Positions 23,580-31,639 of a stretch of 35,711 bases of DNA are shown piece after piece. Each line of letters opens with the position of its first letter. Position 1 is the first letter of the stretch. Source of the stretch: Hymenobacter sp. (GTDB lineage: Bacteria; Bacteroidota; Bacteroidia; Cytophagales; Hymenobacteraceae); NCBI GenBank assembly GCA_028288445.1, contig JAQBNT010000269.1:1-35711 (forward strand). Reading direction: 5' to 3'. Both the position numbers and the translations under genes were made by a program. Under the pieces are notes generated by a model, which saw only the letters and a list, made by a program, of their open reading frames with translations, was not told the origin of the DNA and ran no database searches.

Positions 23580-23990
23580 ATGAAAGCCACTGCCGACCCC
23601 CTCGTCGACCTGTTTGCCCAAAAAGTAGCCACCCGCGACGACCCCGCCCCCTACGTGCCCCCGCGCCAGGACCGCGCCGCCATCCTCGAACGGCTCGAGG
23701 CCGCCCTCCAGGCCCTGGGCGTGCGCCTGCGCAACCGCCGCCACACCATGGCCCGGCTGTGCCTGGCCCTCGCCCCGCACCCCCGCCGCACGGCCGTGCA
23801 GCTGGCCGACGAACTGGCCCTCAACCGCCAAACCGTCACCGCTGCCCTCGCCGCGCTGCTCCCGCCCGCCCTGCTGGCCTACGAAAAGGAAGGCCGCAGC
23901 CGCTACTACCGCTTCACCCGCGCCGGCGAAGACTGGCTGCTGCCCCTGCTCACGGGCGAGGCGGGGCCGGGGGCGGCCGTTGAACTGTAA
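23580..23990 (+). CDS. Winged-helix (MarR/ArsR-like) DNA-binding protein
   Basis: A 136-residue protein. The C-terminal ~80 residues form a winged helix: MARLCLALAPHPRRTAVQLADELALNRQTVTAALAALLPPALLAYEK with recognition helix around NRQTVTAALAALL, then the wing GRSRYYRFTRAGEDWLLPLL. The N-terminal ~45 residues are acidic/Pro-rich with no fold I recognise. This suggests a transcriptional regulator of ArsR/MarR type; the target is unknown. The array of 21-nt units ends 71 nt before its ATG, so autoregulation through the array is a testable idea. Its end and terminator resemble those of the Cys/His-rich gene upstream. Confidence 0.75.
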   Translation: MKATADPLVDLFAQKVATRDDPAPYVPPRQDRAAILERLEAALQALGVRLRNRRHTMARLCLALAPHPRRTAVQLADELALNRQTVTAALAALLPPALLAYEKEGRSRYYRFTRAGEDWLLPLLTGEAGPGAAVEL

Positions 23991-24020
23991 TTGCACTGGC
24001 TTCGGCTGCTGCTGAGCAAT

Positions 24021-24053
24021 AAAAAGCCGCTCCTGCATCAGAAGCGGCTTTTT
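24021..24053. terminator. Bidirectional rho-independent terminator
   Basis: AAAAAGCCGCT (24021-24031) and AGCGGCTTTTT (24043-24053) form a perfect 11-bp stem with an 11-nt loop and U tracts in both directions. It lies between the convergent winged-helix gene (ends 23990) and the minus-strand gene ending at 24070. Confidence 0.88.
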
Positions 24054-24069
24054 GTTGCTTAAAACCCCA

Positions 24070-24675
24070 TTATTTGGTTTGCTCTGGATAGTAAACTTTA
24101 ATGGCTTGTGACAATTCCATACCGTCTTTTTCATACAACAATGTCAAGGTGGTTTCAAAGGCAGGTGAAGCAATAACAATGTGCCACCCTGGGTCTATGG
24201 ATGGAAACTGTCCAGCCAGTTTACTATTGAACTGATACCATCCAGCCGTTTCTTCCGTTAGACGCAGCACCGTTTCAGTGCTGTGAATATCCATGCATAT
24301 CATATCAGTGGTAAATAAGTCCGCCTTATACCCAAAAATTGCTTGAATATCTTTCCAGTCAATGTGAATATTTTGACTGTTCAATAAAGCACCGAAACCA
24401 CTTGTAGAATAAGTGAAACTGCCCAAATCATTATAGATGAATTTAAAGTCCTTTTTAGTGTCTTCTTTAAATCCTTCGGTACCTGTGAAAATGCTTTTCT
24501 GCTTTGAGTTTAGCAGGGGGTAGGTTAAGACAAGCGCGCACAACCCAAAGAATATGAGTCCACTTGTGAAGTCAGTCCAATAGCAGGCAACTACAAGTAC
24601 CCAACTAATGAGCGGCAGAAAAATGTATTTAACTCGGCTTTTATAGTTTGCTTGCTAATGACGTTCATTACTCAT
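24070..24675 (-). pseudogene. Membrane-anchored protein gene with in-frame amber codon
   Basis: From an ATG at 24675 the frame reads MSNERH, then TAG (24657-24655), then stays open for about 195 codons to the stop at 24070. After the TAG come a basic stretch (NYKSRVKY), two hydrophobic segments (IFLPLISWVLVVACYW and GLIFFGLCALVLTYPLL) and an extracytoplasmic or cytoplasmic domain of about 140 residues. The only later usable start is a TTG at 24543, which would cut into the second membrane segment. I do not recognise the family. Base composition is AT-rich compared with thyA next door. Either the gene was recently inactivated, or translation starts at a non-standard codon after the TAG. Confidence 0.6.
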
Positions 24676-24777
24676 GTTTGAATAGCATTAGGGGAGTAGA
24701 CTACGCTCTTACAAACCTAGCCTGAAAATGCTAGGGCAAGAATGCCGCTCCGATTATCCACTATTTTTACCCTTGAT

Positions 24778-24785
24778 TTCGTTTG
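24778..24785 (+). promoter_or_regulatory. Possible -7 box for thyA
   Basis: TTCGTTTG differs by one base from TAnnTTTG and lies 16 nt before the thyA ATG at 24802, giving a very short leader. TATTTTTA at 24762-24769 is an alternative. Weak support. Confidence 0.3.
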
Positions 24786-24801
24786 TAGAATTCCCCGCCC
24801 C

Positions 24802-25596
24802 ATGCGCCAATACCAAGCCCTGCTCCGCCAAATCCTCGACACCGGCACCGTGAAAACCGACCGCACGGGCACCGGCACGGTGTCCATTTTCGGCCCCCAA
24901 ATGCGGTTCAATCTGGCCGAGGGCTTCCCGCTGGTGACCACCAAAAAGGTGCACTTAAAGAGCATCATCCACGAATTGCTGTGGTTTTTGCAGGGCGATA
25001 CCAACATTGCCTACCTCAAGGAGCACGGCGTGAAAATCTGGGACGAGTGGGCCGATGCCAACGGCGACCTCGGCCCCGTCTACGGCCACCAGTGGCGCTC
25101 CTGGCCCGACGGCCACGGCGGCCACATCGACCAGATTGCGCAGATTATCCAGCAGCTCCGCACCAATCCCGATTCCCGCCGCATGGTGGTATCGGCCTGG
25201 AACGTGGCCGACCTGCCGGCCATGAAGCTGCCTGCCTGCCACGCCCTGTTCCAGTTCTACGTAGCCGATGGCAAGCTCTCCTGCCAGCTCTACCAGCGCT
25301 CGGCCGACGTGTTTCTGGGCGTGCCGTTCAACATTGCCAGCTACGCCCTGCTCACCCTCATGGTGGCCCAGGTCACGGGCCTGCAACCCGGCGAGTTCAT
25401 CTGGACCGGCGGCGACACCCACCTCTACAGCAACCACCTGGAGCAGGCCCGCCTACAGCTGGAACGCGAGCCCCGCCCGCTGCCCCACATGCGCATCAAT
25501 CCCGAAGTGACGGATATTTTCGGGTTCAACTACGAGGATTTCAAACTGGAAAACTACGAGCCGTGGCCCGCCATCAAGGCCCCGGTGGCCGTATAG
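24802..25596 (+). CDS. thyA: Thymidylate synthase
   Basis: A 264-residue enzyme that methylates dUMP to dTMP using methylenetetrahydrofolate. Length and numbering match E. coli ThyA: the catalytic Cys is Cys146 in [12 protein letters not shown]. Other conserved blocks are [17 protein letters not shown], the [22 protein letters not shown] region, VYGHQWRSW, the [20 protein letters not shown] dUMP-binding block and [12 protein letters not shown]. The frame extends upstream to 24742, but MRQYQALL is the correct family start. It is followed by a TonB-C-like gene only 7 nt later. Confidence 0.97.
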   Translation: MRQYQALLRQILDTGTVKTDRTGTGTVSIFGPQMRFNLAEGFPLVTTKKVHLKSIIHELLWFLQGDTNIAYLKEHGVKIWDEWADANGDLGPVYGHQWRSWPDGHGGHIDQIAQIIQQLRTNPDSRRMVVSAWNVADLPAMKLPACHALFQFYVADGKLSCQLYQRSADVFLGVPFNIASYALLTLMVAQVTGLQPGEFIWTGGDTHLYSNHLEQARLQLEREPRPLPHMRINPEVTDIFGFNYEDFKLENYEPWPAIKAPVAV

Positions 25597-25603
25597 GCGG
25601 CCC

Positions 25604-26107
25604 ATGAGAAATGGCGCGCTGGGGATGCTGTTGGGGGGATGCGCGCTGCTGGCGGCCGGCCCGGTCCGGGCACAATACGCCGCGCCGGGCTTCCCCATGC
25701 TGCCGCAGGGCCGCCTGCCCGTAGTGAAGGCTCCCGCAAAATTGCAGTCGCCCATCCTGCCGCGCTTCTGGCACGAGGCCGACCCCGGCAAGTTGGCAGC
25801 GGGCCGCACCGAGTTCTTCGCCTTCGTATTGGAGCACGCCAGATTTCCCGATGGGGCCAAGCCCACCGCCGCGCAGCCCAAGGCCCCGCTGCCCACCGGC
25901 CGCCTGCTGGTGCGGCCCGACGGCTCGGTGCGCCAGCCGCCCCGCGTGCTGCGCCGCGAGCTGGCCCTGCCCGAGAGCGCCTACCTGCCCAGCGCCATTC
26001 AGGCCCTCGATGCCGAGGCGCAGCGGGTGCTGGGCGCCCTGCGCTTCGTGCGCTCCAAGTCGGTGCAGGACTCGCTGGTAGTGCCCATGCGCTTTATCGA
26101 GCAATGA
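25604..26107 (+). CDS. Secreted TonB C-terminal-like protein (GC-rich copy)
   Basis: A 167-residue protein with a signal peptide (MRNGALGMLLGGCALLAAGP, cleavage near VRAQ). The C-terminal part aligns with the next gene product: ARFPDGA, GRLLVRPDGSV, PRVLRREL, ALDAEAQRVLGALRF and DSLVVPMRF, the arrangement of a TonB C-terminal fold (strand, helix, strand with conserved RF). It has no TonB membrane anchor plus Pro-rich linker, so it is a stand-alone periplasmic domain. It starts 7 nt after thyA and is probably co-transcribed. Composition is very GC-rich, in contrast to the paralogue downstream. Confidence 0.72.
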   Translation: MRNGALGMLLGGCALLAAGPVRAQYAAPGFPMLPQGRLPVVKAPAKLQSPILPRFWHEADPGKLAAGRTEFFAFVLEHARFPDGAKPTAAQPKAPLPTGRLLVRPDGSVRQPPRVLRRELALPESAYLPSAIQALDAEAQRVLGALRFVRSKSVQDSLVVPMRFIEQ

Positions 26108-26154
26108 GCGTTAGGAGTTTAGAAACTGCCTCAAGTGGCAGTTGAATATACCGA

Positions 26155-26643
26155 ATGAAGCTACTGCTATTTTTTTGTCTGAGTTGGAGCTTTGCCGTAC
26201 AGGCGCAAAGCAGCGGTGAAATGTTTGCCGCGCCGGGGATGCCGGTGCGTTTGCAGCACGGCGTGCCTACAGAAGTAACCCGAGTTAAAAAGCCTTTTTT
26301 GACGGAAGCTATGCCGAGGTTTTGGCTTGAGACTGATTCGGTATTGCAACTAAAAGGTGCAAACCAAGTATTGAATGCCGTTCGAAGTCGAATCAATTTC
26401 CCAAGGGGGGCGATGGTTGATGGGGTAAATGGCCAAATAACTGTCCGTGCTATTCTTTCGCCCGAAGGCATTCCGCTAACGCCTAGAATCATTAGGAGAA
26501 GCTCGACACTGGAGGCTGTTGACAAGAAGGTTGTTGACTTATTGGATGCGGAAACCATAAGGGTCGTACAGTTGCTTCGATTTAAACCCAAAGCAGGAAA
26601 GGCTGATACGCTCACTATCCCAATGTCATATTTATTCCTATAG
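26155..26643 (+). CDS. Secreted TonB C-terminal-like protein (AT-richer copy)
   Basis: A 162-residue paralogue of the 25604 gene product. Signal peptide MKLLLFFCLSWSFAVQA; mature part shares the MPRFW motif, INFPRGAMVDG, GQITVRAILSPEGIP, TPRIIRRSS, LLDAETIRVVQLLRFKP and LTIPMSYLF. Base composition is much AT-richer than its tandem paralogue, so the two did not arise by a recent duplication in place, or this copy came from elsewhere. Its stop TAG (26641-26643) abuts the stop of the convergent gene at 26638-26640. Confidence 0.72.
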   Translation: MKLLLFFCLSWSFAVQAQSSGEMFAAPGMPVRLQHGVPTEVTRVKKPFLTEAMPRFWLETDSVLQLKGANQVLNAVRSRINFPRGAMVDGVNGQITVRAILSPEGIPLTPRIIRRSSTLEAVDKKVVDLLDAETIRVVQLLRFKPKAGKADTLTIPMSYLFL

Positions 26644-27426
26644 CCCCCAAAAACGGAGTGCTGTATCAAATTCCTCGCCTGCTATTTTGGCAATCGCCTT
26701 AATAGAAGCCACATTAGCCGTGAAAACAGCGTCAGCCGCCAACAATCCTGTCCTATAAAAAAGCCCTTCGCGGCAATCTACGCCCGCTGCCTGCGCCGCC
26801 CGTAGCACCTGCGCCCGGCGCACACCGGCCACGCAGCCGGTTTCAAGCGCGGGTGTGAACAGCACCTCATCCTTCACCCAGAAAATGGCGGCTGCTCCGG
26901 TTTCGGCCACACGCCCGGCGGTGTCGCAAAGAATAATTTCATCAAGGCCGCGCTGCTGCCGCTCGTGGGCGGCGCGCACGTAGAGCCACGCCTGCGGGCC
27001 TTTGCAGAAGCTCAGGGGAGAGAAAATCGAATGGGTTTCCAGCGCAAAGTCGGCTTTGGCGATGGGCGTTTCGTCCGGCGCGAAGGTTTCGGCGGTGGCC
27101 AGCCATTCGGTGGCGTCGGTGGTGGGGGTGTAGCGGCCGCCGCCGGCGCGCCAGAGCTGCAGGCGCAGGCGGGCGGCGGCCAGGCCATTGGCGGCGGCCA
27201 GGCGGGCCAGGGTGGTTGCCAGGGCTTCGGGCGTGGCCAGCTCCGGGGGCAGCGTGAGGTAGAGCGCGGCAGCGGCCCGGTGCATGCGCTGGCAGTGGTC
27301 GGCGGCGAGGCGCAGGCGGCTGTCGGCGAAAATCAGGGTTTCAAAAAAACCATCGCCGAACGCCAGGCCCCGGTTGGGCAGGGGCAGGGCGGCGGCGGGC
27401 AGCAGGTGGTTGTTGAGCAGCAGCAT
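26638..27426 (-). CDS. Class IV PLP aminotransferase, PabC-like aminodeoxychorismate lyase
   Basis: A 262-residue pyridoxal-phosphate enzyme of fold type IV. The N-terminal NRGLAFGDGFFETL block is typical of this fold. The candidate PLP lysine is Lys142 in SFCKGPQAW, followed by RGLDEIILCDTAGRVAETGAAAIFWV, where Glu175 is the cofactor-binding acid, and TPALETGCVAGVRRAQVL. Most likely it releases pyruvate from aminodeoxychorismate to give p-aminobenzoate for folate, which fits thyA nearby, but a branched-chain or D-amino-acid aminotransferase role cannot be excluded. The MLLLNNHL start is chosen over one eight codons upstream. Confidence 0.82.
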   Translation of the reverse strand: MLLLNNHLLPAAALPLPNRGLAFGDGFFETLIFADSRLRLAADHCQRMHRAAAALYLTLPPELATPEALATTLARLAAANGLAAARLRLQLWRAGGGRYTPTTDATEWLATAETFAPDETPIAKADFALETHSIFSPLSFCKGPQAWLYVRAAHERQQRGLDEIILCDTAGRVAETGAAAIFWVKDEVLFTPALETGCVAGVRRAQVLRAAQAAGVDCREGLFYRTGLLAADAVFTANVASIKAIAKIAGEEFDTALRFWGL

Positions 27427-27467
27427 GGGGCGCAAGGTAGGGCCGGCCACTGGCCCCGGCCCACAAA

Positions 27468-27499
27468 AAAACGGACGAGCCCGCGGGCCCGTCCGTTTT
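27468..27499. terminator. Rho-independent terminator
   Basis: AAAACGGACG (27468-27477) pairs perfectly with CGTCCGTTTT (27490-27499) around a 12-nt GC-rich loop. It follows the stop of the minus-strand T9SS protein (27523) and precedes the PabC-like start. A and U tracts on both sides make it bidirectional. Confidence 0.85.
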
Positions 27500-27522
27500 C
27501 GGTTGAATTTTACCGGACTAAA

Positions 27523-30030
27523 TTATTGCACCTGCACGCGGCGGGTCACGGCGCCTTCGGCGTAGCGCACGCGCAGCACATACATGCCGGCGGGCAAGTT
27601 TTCGAGGGGCAGCGTGGCCGGGGTGGCACCATTGAAATTCTGGTGGCGCACGGCGCGGCCCAGCACGTCGAGCAGGTCGAGGGCCTGGGGGTGGGCGCTG
27701 GCGTCGGGGGCCACGGTGAGGGTGGCGTGGGCGGGCACAGGCCAGGCCTGGGTGCGGGCAGCCACGGCTTGCGGGGCGGCTACGTGCAGCACGTTGGTGT
27801 TGGTGAGGCGGGCCACGCCGGCGCTGGCCTGGCCGCCAATGGTGGTGAAACTACCGCCGATGATGAGCGTGCCATCGGGCTGGGCCAGCAGGCTCAGGAC
27901 GCTGCTGTTGGGCACGGCCGTCGCGCCGAAGGATGCATCGAGCTGGCCCGTGGGCAGCAGGCGGGCCAGGTTATTCGGCACGCTGCTGCCGCGCACGCTG
28001 CCGCCCACCAGCAGGCGGCCGTTGGGCTGCAGCAGCAGGGAATTGACAGTGCCCGACGTGAACGGGGGCACAAACCCGGTGTCGTGGGTGCCGTCGGCAT
28101 TCAGGCGGGCCAGCGACACGCGGGCCGTGCCGCCCACGGACGAAAACTGCCCGCCCACCAGGACTTTGCCATCGGGCTGCACCGTCAGGCTATTGAAGCC
28201 AGTGGCCGTGTTAGGCGTGACAAAAGGCGTGTTGGCGAAGCTGGCATCGAGCGCACCCGTGCTTTCGAGCCGGGCCACGGTGCGCACGGTGGTAGTGGTG
28301 GTGGGGGCGAAGTTGCCGCCCACCAGCAGCTTGCCATTGGGCTGCAGCGCAATGGTAGAAACGTTCAGGAAGCGGCCCGCGCCGGCGGCTGCGGGCGCAA
28401 ACGAGGCATCGCGGGTGCCGTCGGCCAGCAGGCGTAGCAGCGGTGGGCTTAGGGCCGCGCCGTTGGCGTAACCGGAGTTGCCGCCCACCAGCACGCGGCC
28501 ATCGGGCTGCAATACGAGGTGGTAAAGGTTGCTGCCCGCCAGGCTGGGCGGGGTAAAGCTGTTGTCGCGCGCACCGGTGGTCAGTTGCCGCTGCACCACG
28601 CTGTTGGCGATGACCAGCACTTTGCCATCGGGCTGCAGCGCCAGCTCGCCCACCGAATCGTCGAAGCCCACGCCCGTGTTGTAGGTAGCGTCCACGGTGC
28701 CGTTGGTATTGAGGCGGGCCAGGCGGCGAGCGGGCTGACCGTTTACTTCCGAGAAGTAGCCGCCGATAACCAGCTTGCCGTCGGCTTGCCGCACGATGCT
28801 GCTCACCGAGCCCAGGTTTTGCAGCAGTGGCGAAAACGAGGCATCGAGCGCGCCGCTGCTCGTGAACTGCACCACCGGCCGGTCGAGCGCCCCGCCGAAG
28901 TTGGTGAAGCTGCCGGCTGCCAGCACGGCCCCACTGGCCAGGCGCGTAATGGAGTTGAGGGTGCCATTGCCGGTACCGGCCTGAAACGAGTTGTCGGCCG
29001 TGCCATTGGCATTGAGGCGCACAATGGTGTTGCCGCCGGGGTTGCCGGGAGCAACAAGCGCCAGTATTTTCCCATCGGGCTGTAACTCCAGGGCGTGGCC
29101 ATAAAAAGAGCTTACATACGCCCCTGCCAGCGTGCTGGGAGCAAATGTGTTGTCGGGGGTGCCGTCCGGCAGTAGGCGCAGCAGGCCCGTGGCGGAGGCC
29201 GGAATCCCGCCGGGCGTGAGGTAGCCTGCCACCAGAATCTTGCCATCGGGCTGCAACAGCAGGTAGTTGGCCTCGTCGTTGATGTCCAGGTTGGCGTTGA
29301 AGGTCGTATCGAAGCTGCCGTCGGCATTCAGCCGCGCCAAAGCGTGGAAGGTGCTGGTGGTTGTGTTTTGCGTGTAGCCCCCAACGAGGTACTTGCCGCC
29401 GGGCAACGCCACTATCGTTTCAATCTCGTCGTCGGCACTCAGGCTGGCGCTAAAGCTGGTATCCACCGAGCCGTTGGCGTTGAGCCGCACCACGTTGGTC
29501 GCCGCCACGCCATTGAAATGGTCGAAAAAGCCGCCCACCAAAAATTGGCCATTGGCCAGCGGCAGGGCGTAGTCAACGGCCGAATAGCCGCCCGTCGTCA
29601 CCGACGGACCCGTGCCGGGGTCGAACGTCGCGTCGCCGGTGCCGTCGGCATTCAGGCGCAGCAGCCCGTTGCGGGTGATGCCGCCCGCCACCAGCGGGAC
29701 GTTGGTGTAAGCCGTGAGCAGCAGCTGCCCGTTGGCCAATTGGTCGGCGCGGTATGCCTGCGAGCTGGCCCCCAGGTTTTGCTGGAACGCTGCATCCACC
29801 GCCCCGGCGGCGGTGTAGCGCACCAGGCTGTTCACCGGGCTGCCATTGGCGCGGCTGAAACGGCCCAGCACCACGCGCTTGCCATCGGCCTGTTCCAGCA
29901 CCGAATTGGCCGCGCCCGGGGCGTAGTAGGTGCCCGGGGCAAAGCTGGGGTCCAGCGTCTGGGCGTGGGCCGTGGGCCAACTCACCGGCAACAAGCAGAT
30001 GCCAATGAGCAATAGGGTATTATTCTTCAC
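27523..30030 (-). CDS. Delta-60 repeat beta-propeller-like protein with T9SS sorting domain
   Basis: An 835-residue secreted protein. A signal peptide (KNNTLLLIGICLLP to AHAQ) precedes about 14 delta-60 repeats, each with a D..F.P/N start and a QPDGK.LVGG-type turn, the unit of TIGR02608-like beta structures. The C-terminal ~75 residues (VLGRAVRHQNF, LPAGMYVLRVRYAEG) are a type A T9SS sorting domain, so it is exported and displayed or released by the type IX system. Its start has no ATG: GTG at 30030 is used because it begins the signal peptide as MKNNTLLL, although a TTG directly upstream is possible. Function is unknown; such proteins are often surface adhesins. Confidence 0.9.
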   Translation of the reverse strand: MKNNTLLLIGICLLPVSWPTAHAQTLDPSFAPGTYYAPGAANSVLEQADGKRVVLGRFSRANGSPVNSLVRYTAAGAVDAAFQQNLGASSQAYRADQLANGQLLLTAYTNVPLVAGGITRNGLLRLNADGTGDATFDPGTGPSVTTGGYSAVDYALPLANGQFLVGGFFDHFNGVAATNVVRLNANGSVDTSFSASLSADDEIETIVALPGGKYLVGGYTQNTTTSTFHALARLNADGSFDTTFNANLDINDEANYLLLQPDGKILVAGYLTPGGIPASATGLLRLLPDGTPDNTFAPSTLAGAYVSSFYGHALELQPDGKILALVAPGNPGGNTIVRLNANGTADNSFQAGTGNGTLNSITRLASGAVLAAGSFTNFGGALDRPVVQFTSSGALDASFSPLLQNLGSVSSIVRQADGKLVIGGYFSEVNGQPARRLARLNTNGTVDATYNTGVGFDDSVGELALQPDGKVLVIANSVVQRQLTTGARDNSFTPPSLAGSNLYHLVLQPDGRVLVGGNSGYANGAALSPPLLRLLADGTRDASFAPAAAGAGRFLNVSTIALQPNGKLLVGGNFAPTTTTTVRTVARLESTGALDASFANTPFVTPNTATGFNSLTVQPDGKVLVGGQFSSVGGTARVSLARLNADGTHDTGFVPPFTSGTVNSLLLQPNGRLLVGGSVRGSSVPNNLARLLPTGQLDASFGATAVPNSSVLSLLAQPDGTLIIGGSFTTIGGQASAGVARLTNTNVLHVAAPQAVAARTQAWPVPAHATLTVAPDASAHPQALDLLDVLGRAVRHQNFNGATPATLPLENLPAGMYVLRVRYAEGAVTRRVQVQ

Positions 30031-30067
30031 CAAATTGAATATAAAAAATGGAAATAAAATGTGACTA

Positions 30068-30075
30068 TAAAGGTA
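30068..30075 (-). promoter_or_regulatory. Possible -7 box for the T9SS protein gene
   Basis: Minus-strand TACCTTTA is one base from TAnnTTTG, 37 nt upstream of the GTG start, in an AT-rich stretch (30034-30075). No -33 element is clear. Confidence 0.4.
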
Positions 30076-30099
30076 GAGCCGGAATAACTGGCTCGGAAA

Positions 30100-31239
30100 T
30101 CAGTCCAATCGAAACTTTTTGCCTGGCAGCGCCCGCACCACGCCCCGAAACTCCAGCGCCAGTAGCAGCGAGGCCACGGCATGGATGGCCAGCTGGGCTT
30201 GCCAGGCCAGCTCGTCCATCTGCAGCTCGCGGCCCGGGGCGGCAGCCAGCACGGTTATCAGGCCGTATTCATCAGCGGTAAAATCAGCCGCTACGTAGGA
30301 GGGAGCGGGCTTGAACTTGCCGGACTGGTGCAGGGCCGCGTCCCAGTTCAGGAGCTGCTCCAGGTCGCGGGGCTCGGTGTAGAGGGCGGCTTTGTTGTCC
30401 CGAATCAAGGCGTTGCAGCCGGCCGAAGCGGCTGAACTCAGGTTGCCGGGCACGGCCAGCACATCGCGGTCGTAGCTCAGGGCCAGCTCGGCGGTTATCA
30501 GCGCGCCGCCTTTGATGGCCGCTTCCACTACCACGGTACCATCACTCAGGCCGGCGATAATGCGGTTGCGGGCCGGAAAGTTGTAGCGGTCGGGCGGCGT
30601 GCCGAAGGGGAATTCGGTGAGCAGGCCGCCCTGCTCGCGCATCTTTTCGGCCGTTTTCTGGTGGGTGTGCGGGTAGATTCTATCGAGGCCCGTAGCCATC
30701 ACGCCCACGGTTTCCAGCCCTTCCTGCAAAGCCGCGCGGTGAGCAATAATGTCGATGCCATAAGCCAGGCCGCTCACCACCAGCGGCCGGTGCGGCAGCA
30801 GACCGGTGATGATGCGTTCGGTTTGCTCGCGGCCGTAGTCGGTGTTTTTGCGAGTGCCCACAAGGGCCACGGTTTTGGGCGCGTTGAGGTCGGCCGTGCC
30901 CTGGTAGTAAAGGATGGCCGGCGCGTCGGGAATCAGCTTGAGGCGGCTAGGAAAGCGCTTGCTGGTGTAAAACAGGATTTCAACGCCATCCTTTTCGGCC
31001 TTCTTCAAATCGGCTTCCGCCTTGCGCAACGCCTTCTCCCGCTCCGGGCCGGTCAGGATGGCCACCGTAGCCGCGCCCACGCCGGGAATGCGGCGCAGCT
31101 TGCCGGGCGGCATCATCAGCACGTTTTTGGCCGCGCCGCCGTAGCTCATCAGCTGTCGCGTGAGCTGCGGGCCGATGCCGGGCAGTAGCGTAAGGGCCAG
31201 CTCGTGGAAAAGGGTGTCAGTGTTGGTAGAAGCAGGCAT
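30100..31239 (-). CDS. dprA: DNA processing protein DprA
   Basis: A 379-residue protein that binds incoming single-stranded DNA and loads RecA during natural transformation. Domains: an N-terminal helix-hairpin-helix region (LLPGIGPQLTRQLMSYGG and IPGVGAATVAIL, residues about 18-63), the Rossmann-like core with VALVGTRKNTDYGRE, VVSGLAYGIDIIAHRAAL, PARNRIIAGLSDGTVVVEA, DVLAVPGNLSSAASAGCNALI, and a C-terminal winged helix (about 315-379). All core motifs are intact. It lies 6 nt after the MerR-type gene, so they form one transcript. Confidence 0.95.
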   Translation of the reverse strand: MPASTNTDTLFHELALTLLPGIGPQLTRQLMSYGGAAKNVLMMPPGKLRRIPGVGAATVAILTGPEREKALRKAEADLKKAEKDGVEILFYTSKRFPSRLKLIPDAPAILYYQGTADLNAPKTVALVGTRKNTDYGREQTERIITGLLPHRPLVVSGLAYGIDIIAHRAALQEGLETVGVMATGLDRIYPHTHQKTAEKMREQGGLLTEFPFGTPPDRYNFPARNRIIAGLSDGTVVVEAAIKGGALITAELALSYDRDVLAVPGNLSSAASAGCNALIRDNKAALYTEPRDLEQLLNWDAALHQSGKFKPAPSYVAADFTADEYGLITVLAAAPGRELQMDELAWQAQLAIHAVASLLLALEFRGVVRALPGKKFRLD

Positions 31240-31245
31240 GGAAGG

Positions 31246-31617
31246 CTATTCAGCAACGTCGGGGTCAGCCTTGCCGGCCGCTTCCACTTCTTTCTTCAGA
31301 CTCATCAAAAACGCCCGCACCTTCTCCAGGCTCTGCACCACGTCAATCTTGTCCTTGAGCTGCGGACCCTTTTGCTTCAGCATGTCGCGCGCGCCGGGGA
31401 TGGTGTAGCCGCGCTCCTTCACCAGGTGGTAGATGGTGCGGAAAACCTCGATGTCCTGCGGGGTGTAGAGGCGGTTGCCCTTCTTGCTGCGGCGGGGGCG
31501 CAGCTCCTCAAACTCGGTTTCCCAGAAGCGCACCAGCGACTCGGCCACCTTGAACTGGGCGGCCACTTCGCCGATGGTGAAGTATTGTTTTTCGATGCTG
31601 CGCTCTTTGTAGGGCAT
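31246..31617 (-). CDS. MerR-family transcriptional regulator
   Basis: A 123-residue protein with a MerR winged helix: KQYFTIGEVAAQFKVAESLVRFWETEF (helix-turn-helix, about residues 9-35), then RRSKKGNRLYTPQDIEVFRTIYHLVKERGYTIPGARDML and a coiled-coil-like Lys-rich C-terminus. It lacks Cys ligands for metals, so it is the short, effector-less MerR type common in Bacteroidota upstream of dprA. Start MPYKERS was chosen over one ten codons earlier. It precedes dprA by 6 nt. Confidence 0.88.
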   Translation of the reverse strand: MPYKERSIEKQYFTIGEVAAQFKVAESLVRFWETEFEELRPRRSKKGNRLYTPQDIEVFRTIYHLVKERGYTIPGARDMLKQKGPQLKDKIDVVQSLEKVRAFLMSLKKEVEAAGKADPDVAE

Positions 31618-31639
31618 GGTATGGGAAGCCGGTAGCGGG

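Noticed and set aside
23106..23583. Protein-coding frames across array 2 (plus and minus)
   Set aside because: A 21-nt period keeps any stop-free frame open, starts are only TTG, and the base composition and codon choice do not match the GC-rich genes. A microprotein remains possible but is not called.
26965..28437. A 490-codon plus-strand open frame
   Set aside because: It is antisense to the PabC-like and delta-60 repeat genes and crosses a strong terminator.
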